Of a DNA stretch of 15,845 bases, positions 5,107-12,366 are shown piece by piece. This DNA comes from an uncultured Holophagaceae bacterium (GTDB taxonomy: Bacteria; Acidobacteriota; Holophagae; Holophagales; Holophagaceae), in NCBI GenBank assembly GCA_903890595.1, contig CAITBU010000113.1, positions 1 to 15,845 on the forward strand, written 5' to 3'. A program made the position numbers and the translations under genes. How positions within the stretch are numbered: position 1 is the stretch's first letter; each line of letters starts with the position of its first letter. The notes beneath the pieces are model-generated. The model saw nothing but the letters and a program-made list of their open reading frames with translations. It had not been told where the DNA came from and did no database searches.

Positions 5107-6615
5107 CTAAAGATCCTTCACCCCCGCCGGCACCTTGGGCGGCTTGGGTAGCCTCTGCCTCAGACCCTCCGCCTCGTCCTGCTGGGCGCCCAGGCTGGGG
5201 CGGGGCGGTGGGGGTGGTGGCGGCCGCTTGGGCGGTGGGGGTGGGGGCAGGGCGTCCTGGATGAGGGTCTGCAGGTTGTGGCTGGCCTCGGGGCGACCCG
5301 GCTGCTCCAGCAGCAGGCGCTCGAGGGTGGCGCGAGCTTCGTCGGGCCGGCCGGCTTCCACCTGGGCGCGGGCGGCCAGCAGCAGGGCCGGGGTGCGCCA
5401 GGCGGGCAGGGGGCGGGGCACGCCTTGGCCCACCAGGGGGGCGAGGGTCTTGAGGGCCCCCTCCGGTTGACCGGAGCGCAGGTCGATCTGCGCCGCCAGC
5501 AGGAGGTGGTCGGGCCGGGCATCCCCGGGCCGCCAGCGCTGGGCGCCGCTGAGGTCGCCGTCCCCCAGGGCGCGTTGGGCCAGCCAGGCCCGGACACCAT
5601 TCGGCACCCAGCCGAAGGACCCCGTACCTTGGGCCTGGAGGCCCGGTGTCGCCAGGGCCAAGGCCAGGAGCAGCACCGGCCGCCAGCGGGCCATGGGCTT
5701 TCCGGCGTGGAACAGCCACAGGAGTAGGCCCAGCAGGGCCAGCCAGGCGCCGGCTTCCGGATGGGCGGGCTGCAGCGAGCGCCCGGCCGGCAGGGGCAGC
5801 TGGCCGGCGGCCAGGGCCTGGAGGTCCGCGGCGGCGCGGTCGGGGTCGCTGAACAGGCGGCCGCCGCTCTCCCGGGTCAGCCGCTCCAGCAGGTCGGGTC
5901 GGGCAGTGCTGACCGGGGGCTCGGCACTGCCTGCGGCAGCTTCTCCGGCCACCGGGTGGGGGCGGCCGTCCCCGTAGGCCAGGGCGTAGAGGGGTAGGCG
6001 AGTCTGGCGCAGGCCGGCGAGGGCGCGGCCCACGGCCTCGTCGGGGCGTTCCCAGGTCTCTTCGCCATCGCTGAGCAGCAGGACCACGGCGGGGGTGCCG
6101 GCCTCCGCCTGGGCCACCACCTGGATGAGGCCTCGGCCCAGGCTGGTGCCCGGAGAGCCCACGGCGCCTGGGGCGAGGGCTTTGAGGCTCTCCCGGAGCA
6201 GGACCCGGTCTTCGCCTGGGGGCTGGACGGGGATCGCATCCCCCGTGAGCAGGTCCAGGCTCCAGCGCAGGCCCGGCTCGGGCTGGGACCAGAGGCGGTC
6301 CAGGGCGGCGGCGGCGGCCTCCCAGCGGGTGCGGCCGCCGGGGGTATCGGCCACGGTCATGGAGCGGCTGGCGTCCAGCACCACGTGGACCGTGAGGCGG
6401 GGGCGGTCCTGGGTACCCCAGCGGGGCTCCGCCAAGCCCAGGCCCAGGCCCAGCGCCACCAGGGCCAGGCCCAGGCCCTGCCAGAGGGGCCGCTGGCCCA
6501 CCACCTGCACGCCGAGGCCCGGCCGGAGGTGCGCCCGAACGGCCAGGCCCAGGATCACCAGGGCCGCCAGGGCCGCCGGCACCAGCACCCAGGGGTGGGA
6601 GAGGGTCGGGGTCAT
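5107..6615 (-). CDS. BatB-like VWA protein with C-terminal TPR and proline-rich tail
   Basis: A 502-residue membrane-anchored von Willebrand A protein. Hydrophobic helices lie at about 10-25 and 46-62. The VWA domain (about 72-270) has a metal-ion site DASRS at 81-85, a Thr near 158 (GTSLGRG) and SDGEE at 182-186. Two further helices follow at about 288-304 and 312-328, then TPR-like helical repeats (about 340-450) and a proline run (457-473). This resembles BatB joined to a BatC-like TPR region. In Bat/MoxR systems such proteins are thought to form envelope complexes linked to stress tolerance or protein maturation. ATG 6615 is chosen because it overlaps the BatA-like stop as ATGA; the longer upstream frame is low-complexity readthrough. 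Last gene of the operon. Confidence 0.85.
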   Translation of the reverse strand: MTPTLSHPWVLVPAALAALVILGLAVRAHLRPGLGVQVVGQRPLWQGLGLALVALGLGLGLAEPRWGTQDRPRLTVHVVLDASRSMTVADTPGGRTRWEAAAAALDRLWSQPEPGLRWSLDLLTGDAIPVQPPGEDRVLLRESLKALAPGAVGSPGTSLGRGLIQVVAQAEAGTPAVVLLLSDGEETWERPDEAVGRALAGLRQTRLPLYALAYGDGRPHPVAGEAAAGSAEPPVSTARPDLLERLTRESGGRLFSDPDRAAADLQALAAGQLPLPAGRSLQPAHPEAGAWLALLGLLLWLFHAGKPMARWRPVLLLALALATPGLQAQGTGSFGWVPNGVRAWLAQRALGDGDLSGAQRWRPGDARPDHLLLAAQIDLRSGQPEGALKTLAPLVGQGVPRPLPAWRTPALLLAARAQVEAGRPDEARATLERLLLEQPGRPEASHNLQTLIQDALPPPPPPKRPPPPPPPRPSLGAQQDEAEGLRQRLPKPPKVPAGVKDL

Positions 6616-7565
6616 GGTTCCACCCAGGCCGGCCGGGGGCGGCCCCGCTTGAAGGCCAGGTCCACTGCCAAGGGCAGGGCCAGGAGCAGCGCCAGCAGGA
6701 GGAACCAACTGGCGAGGGGGCGGCCCTCCGTGGGCGGGTCCACGGGCAGCTGGGTCTTCTCCAGGCGGTCCACGGCGGCGAGGCTGCGGGCCAATCCGCC
6801 GGGGTCCTCGGCGCTGAAGGCTTCCCCTCCGGTGAGGCGGGCGACCTCCTGCAGGGTGGTGTGGTCCACGGCCACCCGCAGGCGGGCGAAGCCCCCGCCC
6901 TCCAGGGGCACGAGGCTCTCGCCGTCGCTGCCCATGGCCACGGCATGGATGCGGATGCCGCGCCGGGCGGCTTCGGCAGCGGCCTCGGCGGGCAGTACCC
7001 GGCCCCGGTTCTGCACCCCATCCGTGAGGAGCAGGATGACCCGGCTGCGGGCGGGGCTGTCCTCCAGGCGGCGCACGGCGGTCATGAGGGCCGAGCCGAT
7101 GGCGGTGCCGTCGTCCCGGCTGTCCAGGTCCAGGCGGGCCAGGAGGCGCAGGAGCCGGCTGTGGTCGGCGGTGAGGGGGCTCAGGGTCACCGGGTGGGCG
7201 CTGAACAGGACGAGGGCGAAGCGATCATCGGGGCGGCGCTGGATGAACTGGGCCAGCAGGCGGCGGGCGGCCTGCCAGCGGTCCTCCTCGGGGCGGTCCA
7301 GGATGCGCATGCTGCTGCTGCCATCCAGGACCACGGCGAAGTCCACCACGGGGGCGGCACCGCGCACGGGGGAGCGCCACTCGGGCCCGGCGGCGGCGAG
7401 GCCCAGGGCCAGGGCCAGCAGCACCGGCAGCCAGTGGGCGGAGACCCTGGCCAGGGTGCCCGAGGGCCGGGAGGCGGGGATGCCCCAGCGGTACACCACG
7501 CGCCAGGCGCCCACCAGCAGGGGCAGCACCAGGAGCAGGGCCAGGGGCTGGCGCAGGAGGATCAT
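6612..7565 (-). CDS. BatA-like VWA membrane protein
   Basis: A 317-residue protein, the normal BatA size. Two N-terminal hydrophobic helices (about 5-21 and 44-60) precede a VWA domain (about 74-270), and a C-terminal helix (about 286-304) anchors the other end. The metal-ion-dependent adhesion site is complete: DGSSS at 81-85, Thr154 in DDGTAIGSAL and Asp182 in LLLTDG. The VWA domain should face the periplasm between the helices. Known BatA homologues work with MoxR-type ATPases and partner VWA proteins. ATG 7565 overlaps the upstream stop (ATGA) and begins the first helix; the longer frame starting further upstream lacks sensible sequence. The 3' end overlaps the BatB-like start by four bases, suggesting translational coupling. 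Confidence 0.9.
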   Translation of the reverse strand: MILLRQPLALLLVLPLLVGAWRVVYRWGIPASRPSGTLARVSAHWLPVLLALALGLAAAGPEWRSPVRGAAPVVDFAVVLDGSSSMRILDRPEEDRWQAARRLLAQFIQRRPDDRFALVLFSAHPVTLSPLTADHSRLLRLLARLDLDSRDDGTAIGSALMTAVRRLEDSPARSRVILLLTDGVQNRGRVLPAEAAAEAARRGIRIHAVAMGSDGESLVPLEGGGFARLRVAVDHTTLQEVARLTGGEAFSAEDPGGLARSLAAVDRLEKTQLPVDPPTEGRPLASWFLLLALLLALPLAVDLAFKRGRPRPAWVEP

Positions 7566-8404
7566 GGCGCGACCTTCCGGCCATCCGGCAGGGGCAGCAG
7601 GTCTTCCACCAGACGGGCGGCCTCCGGAAAGGGCGGGGCCTCCAGGCCGAAGCGGGCCGCATCCAGGCTGCGGCACCACTGGTCCCAGGCCGCCAGGCGG
7701 CGGGCCTGGAGCTCGAGGGAACCCCAGGCCCGGGCCTCCGCTCCGAAGCGCGCCGCCAGCAGGTCCCGGCCCAGAGCATGGGCGGCGTCCAGCGTGCTGC
7801 GCGCCCGGTCCACCGGGGGCCAGTGCTGGTGAAAGGTGCGGACGGCGTGGCGCAGGTGGCGGTGACGCGCACCCTGGCGCCAGCGGCGCAGCCCCACGCC
7901 CAGCAGGGCTGCGGGTGGCAACAGCAAGAGGCTGGCCCAGGCCCAAGGAAAGGGCAGGTCTGGCAGGCGGTCCTCGCGGCCGCCGCCGAAGCCCATCCAG
8001 GGCGCTCCGAAGGGGATCTGGCGGGGCACCTGCAGCCGTAGCTCAGGGCTGAGCACCCCGCCGCCCAGGTCCAGGGGCGGCACCACGGCCAGCCCGGGTC
8101 GTAGCGCCTGCACCTGGAAGCGCCAGCCCCGGCCGTCCGGCAGGGGCTCCAGGGCCCGCAGGCGGAGGGAGCCCAGCCGATCTTCCAGAGCGGGTCGGGC
8201 GGGTGCGGGCCGGGTGGGATCGGCTTCTCGCAGCTCCAGCGTCTGCAGCTCCCCCAGCGCCAGCTGAGCCGGGGCCTTCCACACCGGCGAACCGTAAACA
8301 ACGCCCCCCACCAGCAGCACCAAGACAATCTTTCCCCATCTCGGATTCCGGCCACGGAATCCGAGCCAAGACGGCCGCCCGTCGGAACCGACCCGCCAAC
8401 TCAT
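7562..8404 (-). CDS. Two-helix membrane protein of the DUF58/Bat operon (DUF4381-like or BatD-like)
   Basis: A 280-residue protein with one hydrophobic helix near residues 25-39, an extracytoplasmic beta-rich region of about 110 residues (40-150), a second helix at 154-171, and a basic, Trp/Arg-rich helical cytoplasmic tail (172-280). This layout and the position between DUF58 and BatA match the poorly conserved third membrane component of such operons (DUF4381 or BatD-type), but sequence identity to either is not obvious by eye. ATG 8404 overlaps the DUF58 stop as ATGA; the 72 extra residues of the longer frame look like readthrough. A perfect 11-bp inverted repeat lies at codons 14-22. The exact family is uncertain. 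Confidence 0.65.
   Translation of the reverse strand: MSWRVGSDGRPSWLGFRGRNPRWGKIVLVLLVGGVVYGSPVWKAPAQLALGELQTLELREADPTRPAPARPALEDRLGSLRLRALEPLPDGRGWRFQVQALRPGLAVVPPLDLGGGVLSPELRLQVPRQIPFGAPWMGFGGGREDRLPDLPFPWAWASLLLLPPAALLGVGLRRWRQGARHRHLRHAVRTFHQHWPPVDRARSTLDAAHALGRDLLAARFGAEARAWGSLELQARRLAAWDQWCRSLDAARFGLEAPPFPEAARLVEDLLPLPDGRKVAP
8340..8365. repeat. Perfect 11-bp inverted repeat inside a coding start
   Basis: CTCGGATTCCG (8340-8350) and its exact complement CGGAATCCGAG (8355-8365) are separated by four bases. In the mRNA of the two-helix membrane protein this would form a strong hairpin about 40 nt after the start codon. Confidence 0.8.
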
Positions 8405-9159
8405 GCGCCGCCCGCCCGTAGCCAGGCATCCAGCCGAGGCACGGGGTCCGCCAGGAGGTCCCAGCGCTGGTGCTCGATGGCCGGGGAGAAGCCGGGCTCG
8501 GGCCAGGCCATGGCGTCGGCCTCGGCCTGGGGTTGAAACCAGACCACCCGGTGCCGGAAGGCCAGAGGCTTGAGCAGCGGTGCGAGCCCCTGGAGGCCGG
8601 CCCCGTTGCTGAGGAGCCACAAGCGATGCCCGCGCCCCTGGTCGCCCCAGTGACCCAGTGCCTCGCGCCAGGCGGCCGCCGTGGGGATGCAGGGGCCCCG
8701 CTCAATGAGGGTCTCCAGCAGCCGGAGGCCGTGGCTGCGGCCGCGCCGGGGGGCGATGCGCAGGGCCGGTGTGCGGCCGTCACCGGGCACCACCAGGCCC
8801 AGACGATCACCGCTGGCCTGCAGGGTGGCGAAGGCTGCACCGCAGAGCTCCAGGGCCCAGCGCAGCGGTGACACGGGGTCCCCCAGGAACATGGAGGGCG
8901 AGGGGTCCACCACCAGCCAGAGCACCAGGTCCCGGCTGCTCTCGAAGCGCTTCATGACCGGCTCCCCGGTGCGGGCGGTGAGGGGCCAGTTGATGTGGCG
9001 CGGGTCATCCCCCGGCTCGTAGGGGCGGTTCTCCACGAAGGTGAGGCCAGCCCCCTTCAGGCGGGAGGGATGGAGACCTGCGGTGCCGCCGCCCAGGCGC
9101 CCGCGCAACCGCAGCGGCAGGCGTCGCAGACGAGCGAGGAACCGGGCGGGAAGGGGCAT
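8401..9159 (-). CDS. DUF58 domain protein
   Basis: A 252-residue DUF58 protein. The hallmark segment PYEPGDDPRHINW (residues 47-58) followed by TARTGEPVMKRFE (61-73) is clear, and DPSPS at 85-89 gives a VWA-type metal site. DUF58 proteins are cytoplasmic or membrane-peripheral partners of MoxR AAA+ ATPases and are encoded with Bat VWA proteins, as here. The N-terminus is Arg-rich and has no membrane helix. It is the first gene of the four-gene operon, and its stop overlaps the next start by ATGA. The ATG at 9159 has no strong ribosome site. It lies 45 bp downstream of the DUF4139 gene on the same strand, so co-transcription is possible. No moxR gene is seen on either side. Confidence 0.9.
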   Translation of the reverse strand: MPLPARFLARLRRLPLRLRGRLGGGTAGLHPSRLKGAGLTFVENRPYEPGDDPRHINWPLTARTGEPVMKRFESSRDLVLWLVVDPSPSMFLGDPVSPLRWALELCGAAFATLQASGDRLGLVVPGDGRTPALRIAPRRGRSHGLRLLETLIERGPCIPTAAAWREALGHWGDQGRGHRLWLLSNGAGLQGLAPLLKPLAFRHRVVWFQPQAEADAMAWPEPGFSPAIEHQRWDLLADPVPRLDAWLRAGGA

Positions 9160-9204
9160 GGCCCAAGTATGGATCAGTTGCGAAGTGCGGGCGGAGGCCC
9201 GGTG

Positions 9205-10638
9205 CTACCAGCGCACCCGGACCCGATAGGTCAAGGTTGCGCTGCCCTCGGCGGGCACGGTGACCTTGAACTTCGCGGTGCCGGCAGCCTCCTTGGTGTG
9301 GGGGTGACTCTCCTGGAGGACCTCCCAGTCCCCGGGCAGGGGTTCCAGCAGGCTCACGGTGACGGCCTCTTTCTTGGCGTTCTTGAGTTCCACCTGGAAG
9401 GCGGACTCGTGACCGGACCCGTACTTGCCCTGCCGTCCAAGGCTCTTGTAGTCCGTCTGCTTGCGCCGGGCCGTGACATCGAAGGCGTCGCCCAGCTTTA
9501 AGCGAATCCGCTCGTTCTTGGGCGTGTGGTCCACGCTGTCCTCGCCCACGAACTGGGCCCGACCTTCGCTGTCTCGCTTGTAGACCCGCAGGGTGCCCTT
9601 GGGCAGGGGCATGCCCAGGCGGCTTGCTTCCTTGTTGTCGAACTCAATGAACACGCCGACCTTCTGCTTGTCGCCCAGGTCGCCATAGCTGCCGGAGTAG
9701 TAGTAGTTCTGGCCCTGGAGCAGGTAGTCCTTACGCACGGGCACGCCGCTGGCGCTGAGCAGGGCCACCTGCTTGGTCTGGTTGACGGCCAGCGTGGTGG
9801 GTCGGTCCAGGGTGTAGAGGTGGTACTCGAAGAGGCTCTCCTCGGCCATCTTCGGGGCAGCAGAGGCCATCATGCTCATGACCACATCCCCCTTGGCAGC
9901 CGTGCGCTCAGGGCGCAGGCGGACCCGGTTCACATCCCCTGCAACGAGCTGCAGGGTGGCATTGGGGTAGGCGGCGCCGCTCTGGTTGGTGAGGGTCACC
10001 CAGCCACTGAGGTCCAGGGTCTTTTCATCCGGCGCCAGGTTGGCCACATAGTCCGCGCGCCAGGACAGGCCGCCCGTGAGGTAGCTCAGCTCCAGCTGCT
10101 GAGCCTTCTCGGCGCCGCTGTGCAGGCTGATGACCAGGGTGGGCCGGGCTCGGAGGTTGGCAGGCACCTTCGGGAAAATGATGCGGCCCGGGACGCTGGT
10201 CTCGATGCGGTCGGCGAACTGCAGGACCGTGCCGTTGTTGGTGGCCAGCACCGTGGCCTCCTCCCGGACCTCTTTTCCGCTGGAGCCATCGGCCGCAGGG
10301 AGGTTGCGCACCACCGTCACCCGCTCACCCACGTACTTCTCCAGCAGCTTCTGGGGGGTCAGCAGGTCGAAGTCGAAGTTCTGCTCAGCCACCCAGAAGT
10401 CCCGGGGGGCCGTGAGGTTGCGCAGGGCGGCCGTCTCGGGCCGGATCTGGGCCGAGACCTCCTGGAAGGCCAGGCGGGCCTCACCCTTGGGCAGGCGCAC
10501 CTCCCGGGTGTCCTTCACCAGGGCCAGGTTGTCGTTGTAGATGGTGACTGCCAGAGCCTTCTGGTCCTTCAGCGTGGTGGGAATCTCCTGGCCTATCAGG
10601 AGCGAGGGGAGTGCCGCAAGGAGCAGGACGGGGCGCAT
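9205..10638 (-). CDS. Secreted DUF4139 domain protein
   Basis: A 477-residue exported protein. Residues 1-17 are a signal peptide (MRPVLLLAALPSLLIGQ). The opening of the mature protein, LAVTIYNDNLALVKDTREVRLP, and the later LTGGLSWRADYVANL and WVTLTNQSGAAYPNATLQLVAGD segments are typical of DUF4139 proteins. These are beta-rich envelope proteins, some annotated as mucoidy-inhibitor-like, of unknown biochemical role. The C-terminal part ends in a beta-sandwich-like YRVRVRW strand. ATG 10638 is chosen over the upstream in-frame ATG because GGAGGT lies just before it and the signal peptide begins there. It may share a transcript with the DUF58/Bat operon 45 bp downstream. Confidence 0.85.
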   Translation of the reverse strand: MRPVLLLAALPSLLIGQEIPTTLKDQKALAVTIYNDNLALVKDTREVRLPKGEARLAFQEVSAQIRPETAALRNLTAPRDFWVAEQNFDFDLLTPQKLLEKYVGERVTVVRNLPAADGSSGKEVREEATVLATNNGTVLQFADRIETSVPGRIIFPKVPANLRARPTLVISLHSGAEKAQQLELSYLTGGLSWRADYVANLAPDEKTLDLSGWVTLTNQSGAAYPNATLQLVAGDVNRVRLRPERTAAKGDVVMSMMASAAPKMAEESLFEYHLYTLDRPTTLAVNQTKQVALLSASGVPVRKDYLLQGQNYYYSGSYGDLGDKQKVGVFIEFDNKEASRLGMPLPKGTLRVYKRDSEGRAQFVGEDSVDHTPKNERIRLKLGDAFDVTARRKQTDYKSLGRQGKYGSGHESAFQVELKNAKKEAVTVSLLEPLPGDWEVLQESHPHTKEAAGTAKFKVTVPAEGSATLTYRVRVRW

Positions 10639-10794
10639 GGGACCTCCGGTTGGATGGATGAGCAAGGGCTGGGGCTGCAGCGGTACCGCTACCTCTTCAT
10701 GCCGGCTTCCGCAGCATGGGTTTCAACAGACTAGACCTTTGCCAGGGCCAACCGCGGGATTCGGTCACGCGCCTGACGATGACTGGCCTCGGAC

Positions 10795-11460
10795 TCAGCG
10801 ACTGCGTGGTCCAAAAAAGGCGGTGCCTATGCGCAGCTGATCGCTGCCGGCGCCGAGGGCCTCCTCCAGGTCATCGCTCATGCCCATGCTGAGGCGCAGC
10901 GGCTGACCGAGGTCCTGCTGGAGGCGGTCCCGCAGCTCGGCCATGCGCTCGAAGGCAGCAGGCTCCCCCGGAGGAGGCAGGGCCATGAGGCCGCGCAGGG
11001 GCAGGCGGGGGTCACCGCCCAGGGCTGCGAGCAGCTCCGGCAGGTCCGCTTCGGCGCAGCCGCCGAGCTTGGTGGCCTCATCCCAGAGGTCCACCTGGAG
11101 CCACACGGGCCGGACCAGGTCGAGCTCCTCGGCGAGGCGGCGCAGGCGATCCGCCAGCTCGGGGCGGTCCAGGCTCTGGAGCTCGGCGAAGTGCTGGAGG
11201 GCAGGCTTCGCCTTGTTGCGCTGCAGGGGGCCGAGCAGCACAAAGGTCAGCTCGGAGGCCGCCTGGGCCTTTTCGCAGCCCTCCTGGACGTAGTTCTCTC
11301 CGAAGCGCTGGAAGCCCAGCTCGGCAGCCGCCCGGATCAGCGTCAGTGGGTGGCGCTTGGAGACCGGCAGCAGCTCAATGTCCTCCGGCCGCCGTCCCGA
11401 GGCCTCGCAAGCCCGCCGGATGCGGTCCTGCAGGGCGTGGATGCGCTCCGTCAGGCTCAC
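10795..11460 (-). CDS. yggS: YggS/PLPBP-family pyridoxal phosphate-binding protein
   Basis: A 221-residue single-domain TIM-barrel protein of the YggS (PLPBP) family, which binds pyridoxal 5'-phosphate and keeps vitamin B6 and amino-acid pools balanced; no catalytic activity is established. The cofactor lysine is Lys35 in LPVSKRHP, followed by the signature GFQRFGENYVQE. The GPLQRNK motif and the phosphate-binding C-terminus (SMGMSDDLEEALGAGSDQLRIGTAFFG) are intact. It starts with GTG at 11460, and this GTGA overlaps the stop of the zinc-ribbon gene, so the two are translationally coupled. Family members often sit beside cell-division genes; here none is seen. A 156-bp gap follows to the DUF4139 gene, with no T-run terminator. 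Confidence 0.93.
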   Translation of the reverse strand: MSLTERIHALQDRIRRACEASGRRPEDIELLPVSKRHPLTLIRAAAELGFQRFGENYVQEGCEKAQAASELTFVLLGPLQRNKAKPALQHFAELQSLDRPELADRLRRLAEELDLVRPVWLQVDLWDEATKLGGCAEADLPELLAALGGDPRLPLRGLMALPPPGEPAAFERMAELRDRLQQDLGQPLRLSMGMSDDLEEALGAGSDQLRIGTAFFGPRSR

Positions 11461-12155
11461 GGAAGGTAGAGGATCCGCTGGCAGGACTCGCAGGAGACCG
11501 GGGTCTTGGAGTCCCGGAGGTTGAACAGCAGTGGGCCCCGGAGCTTCACTCGGCAGCCGGTGCAGGCGCTGTTCTCCACGGGCACCACCACGCGCCCTTG
11601 GCGCACGGCGGCGATGCGGTGGAAGCGGGCAACCTCGGGGGCCGGGAGGCTCGCCTCCAGCTCGGCCTGGCGAGCCAGCAGAAGCTTCCGCCCCTCCACC
11701 TGGTTGGCATGCTCGTCCAGGAAGATGGCGTGCAGCTCATCGAACTGGGCCTGGGCCGAGGCCCGCTCCGCCTCGAGGGCGACCAAGGCCTCCGTCAGGG
11801 CCACGGACTGTGCTGCCGAAGCTTGAAGGGGGCGGGCGATGCTGGCCTTCATGCGTTCCTTGTCGTCCAGCTCCCGGATGGCGGCCGTGTACTGCACCTT
11901 CTGATTGGTGGTCTTTACGGCAGCCCTGGCCCGCTCCTCTTCCTTCTGGGCCACGGCCAGCTCGCGGGTGAGGTTCTGGATCTGGTTCTTGGCGGAGTCC
12001 AGCAGGCGGGTCTTTTCGGCGGTCTGTTTCTCTGCGGCACGGATCCTCTGGTCCAGGACGGCCAGGTCCGGCGGCAGCGCCGCCAGGGCCCGCTGGACGG
12101 TCCCCAGGCTGTCGAGGGTGATCTGCAGGTCGCGGAGGATTGCAAGAGGTTCCAT
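11457..12155 (-). CDS. Coiled-coil C4 zinc-ribbon protein (CdsZ/DUF164-like)
   Basis: A 232-residue protein. Residues about 5-180 are a long antiparallel coiled coil, charged and free of cysteine. The C-terminus is a treble-clef-type zinc ribbon with ligands Cys198, Cys201, Cys222 and Cys225 (CTGC ... CESC), ending ILYLP. This layout matches the widespread bacterial zf-RING_7/C4-type zinc-ribbon family (CdsZ/HP0958-like), whose members are described as nucleic-acid-binding or assembly-chaperone proteins. A cytoplasmic location is expected. ATG 12155 is used; a GGAGGGG stretch lies about 14 bases upstream, rather far for a ribosome site and within a possible GC hairpin. It is divergent from groES and precedes yggS. 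Confidence 0.88.
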   Translation of the reverse strand: MEPLAILRDLQITLDSLGTVQRALAALPPDLAVLDQRIRAAEKQTAEKTRLLDSAKNQIQNLTRELAVAQKEEERARAAVKTTNQKVQYTAAIRELDDKERMKASIARPLQASAAQSVALTEALVALEAERASAQAQFDELHAIFLDEHANQVEGRKLLLARQAELEASLPAPEVARFHRIAAVRQGRVVVPVENSACTGCRVKLRGPLLFNLRDSKTPVSCESCQRILYLP

Positions 12156-12269
12156 GTGTTGAGGCTACACCCCTCCGGGGAGGAGGGGGGTCCTTTCCCG
12201 ATCTAACACAAGTGGGAAGAAAATCTTCTCAACTTTACTAAGATTTCACCTCCCTTTTGAAACCGCCCC

Positions 12270-12298
12270 TTGACCCTGCCCCCCTGGGATGCCAGAAT
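12270..12298 (+). promoter_or_regulatory. groESL promoter (-35 and -10)
   Basis: A TTGACC box (12270-12275) and a CAGAAT box (12293-12298) are separated by 17 bp, close to the vegetative consensus. The predicted start near 12305 falls inside the CIRCE element. Confidence 0.75.
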
Positions 12299-12324
12299 TG
12301 GCACTCGTTGTTGGTGAGTGCTAA
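12298..12324 (+). promoter_or_regulatory. CIRCE operator (HrcA binding site)
   Basis: TTGGCACTC, nine bases, then GAGTGCTAA: the classical CIRCE inverted repeat with a single departure from consensus (G for A at the third base of the left arm). It overlaps the -10 box and start site, as expected for repression of groESL by HrcA, which is released on heat shock. The hrcA gene is not in the window. Confidence 0.96.
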
Positions 12325-12366
12325 CAACTCGATCTGTCCCTTTTTTCCCTTTCTGAAGGAGGTCCC

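Noticed and set aside
6616..6708. Longer start for the BatB-like protein (and the similar longer frames of the BatA-like and two-helix genes)
   Set aside because: The extensions are Pro/Gly/Arg-rich readthrough overlapping the previous gene. The chosen starts give consistent ATGA overlaps and begin at membrane helices.
5072..7021. A 649-codon minus-strand frame overlapping the BatA-like and BatB-like genes
   Set aside because: It is Pro/Arg/Gly low-complexity and runs into the heptamer array at its end. The other frame encodes intact VWA domains.
6385..8052. A 555-codon plus-strand frame across three Bat operon genes
   Set aside because: Arg/Ser/Pro-rich shadow without a domain, ribosome site or coherent composition.
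9188..9201. Terminator between the DUF4139 gene and DUF58
   Set aside because: Only a 5-bp GC stem (CGGGC/GCCCG) without a following T-run on the minus strand.
10666..10794. tRNA or small RNA gene in the gap before yggS
   Set aside because: No cloverleaf, no T-loop motif in the right place and no terminator were seen.
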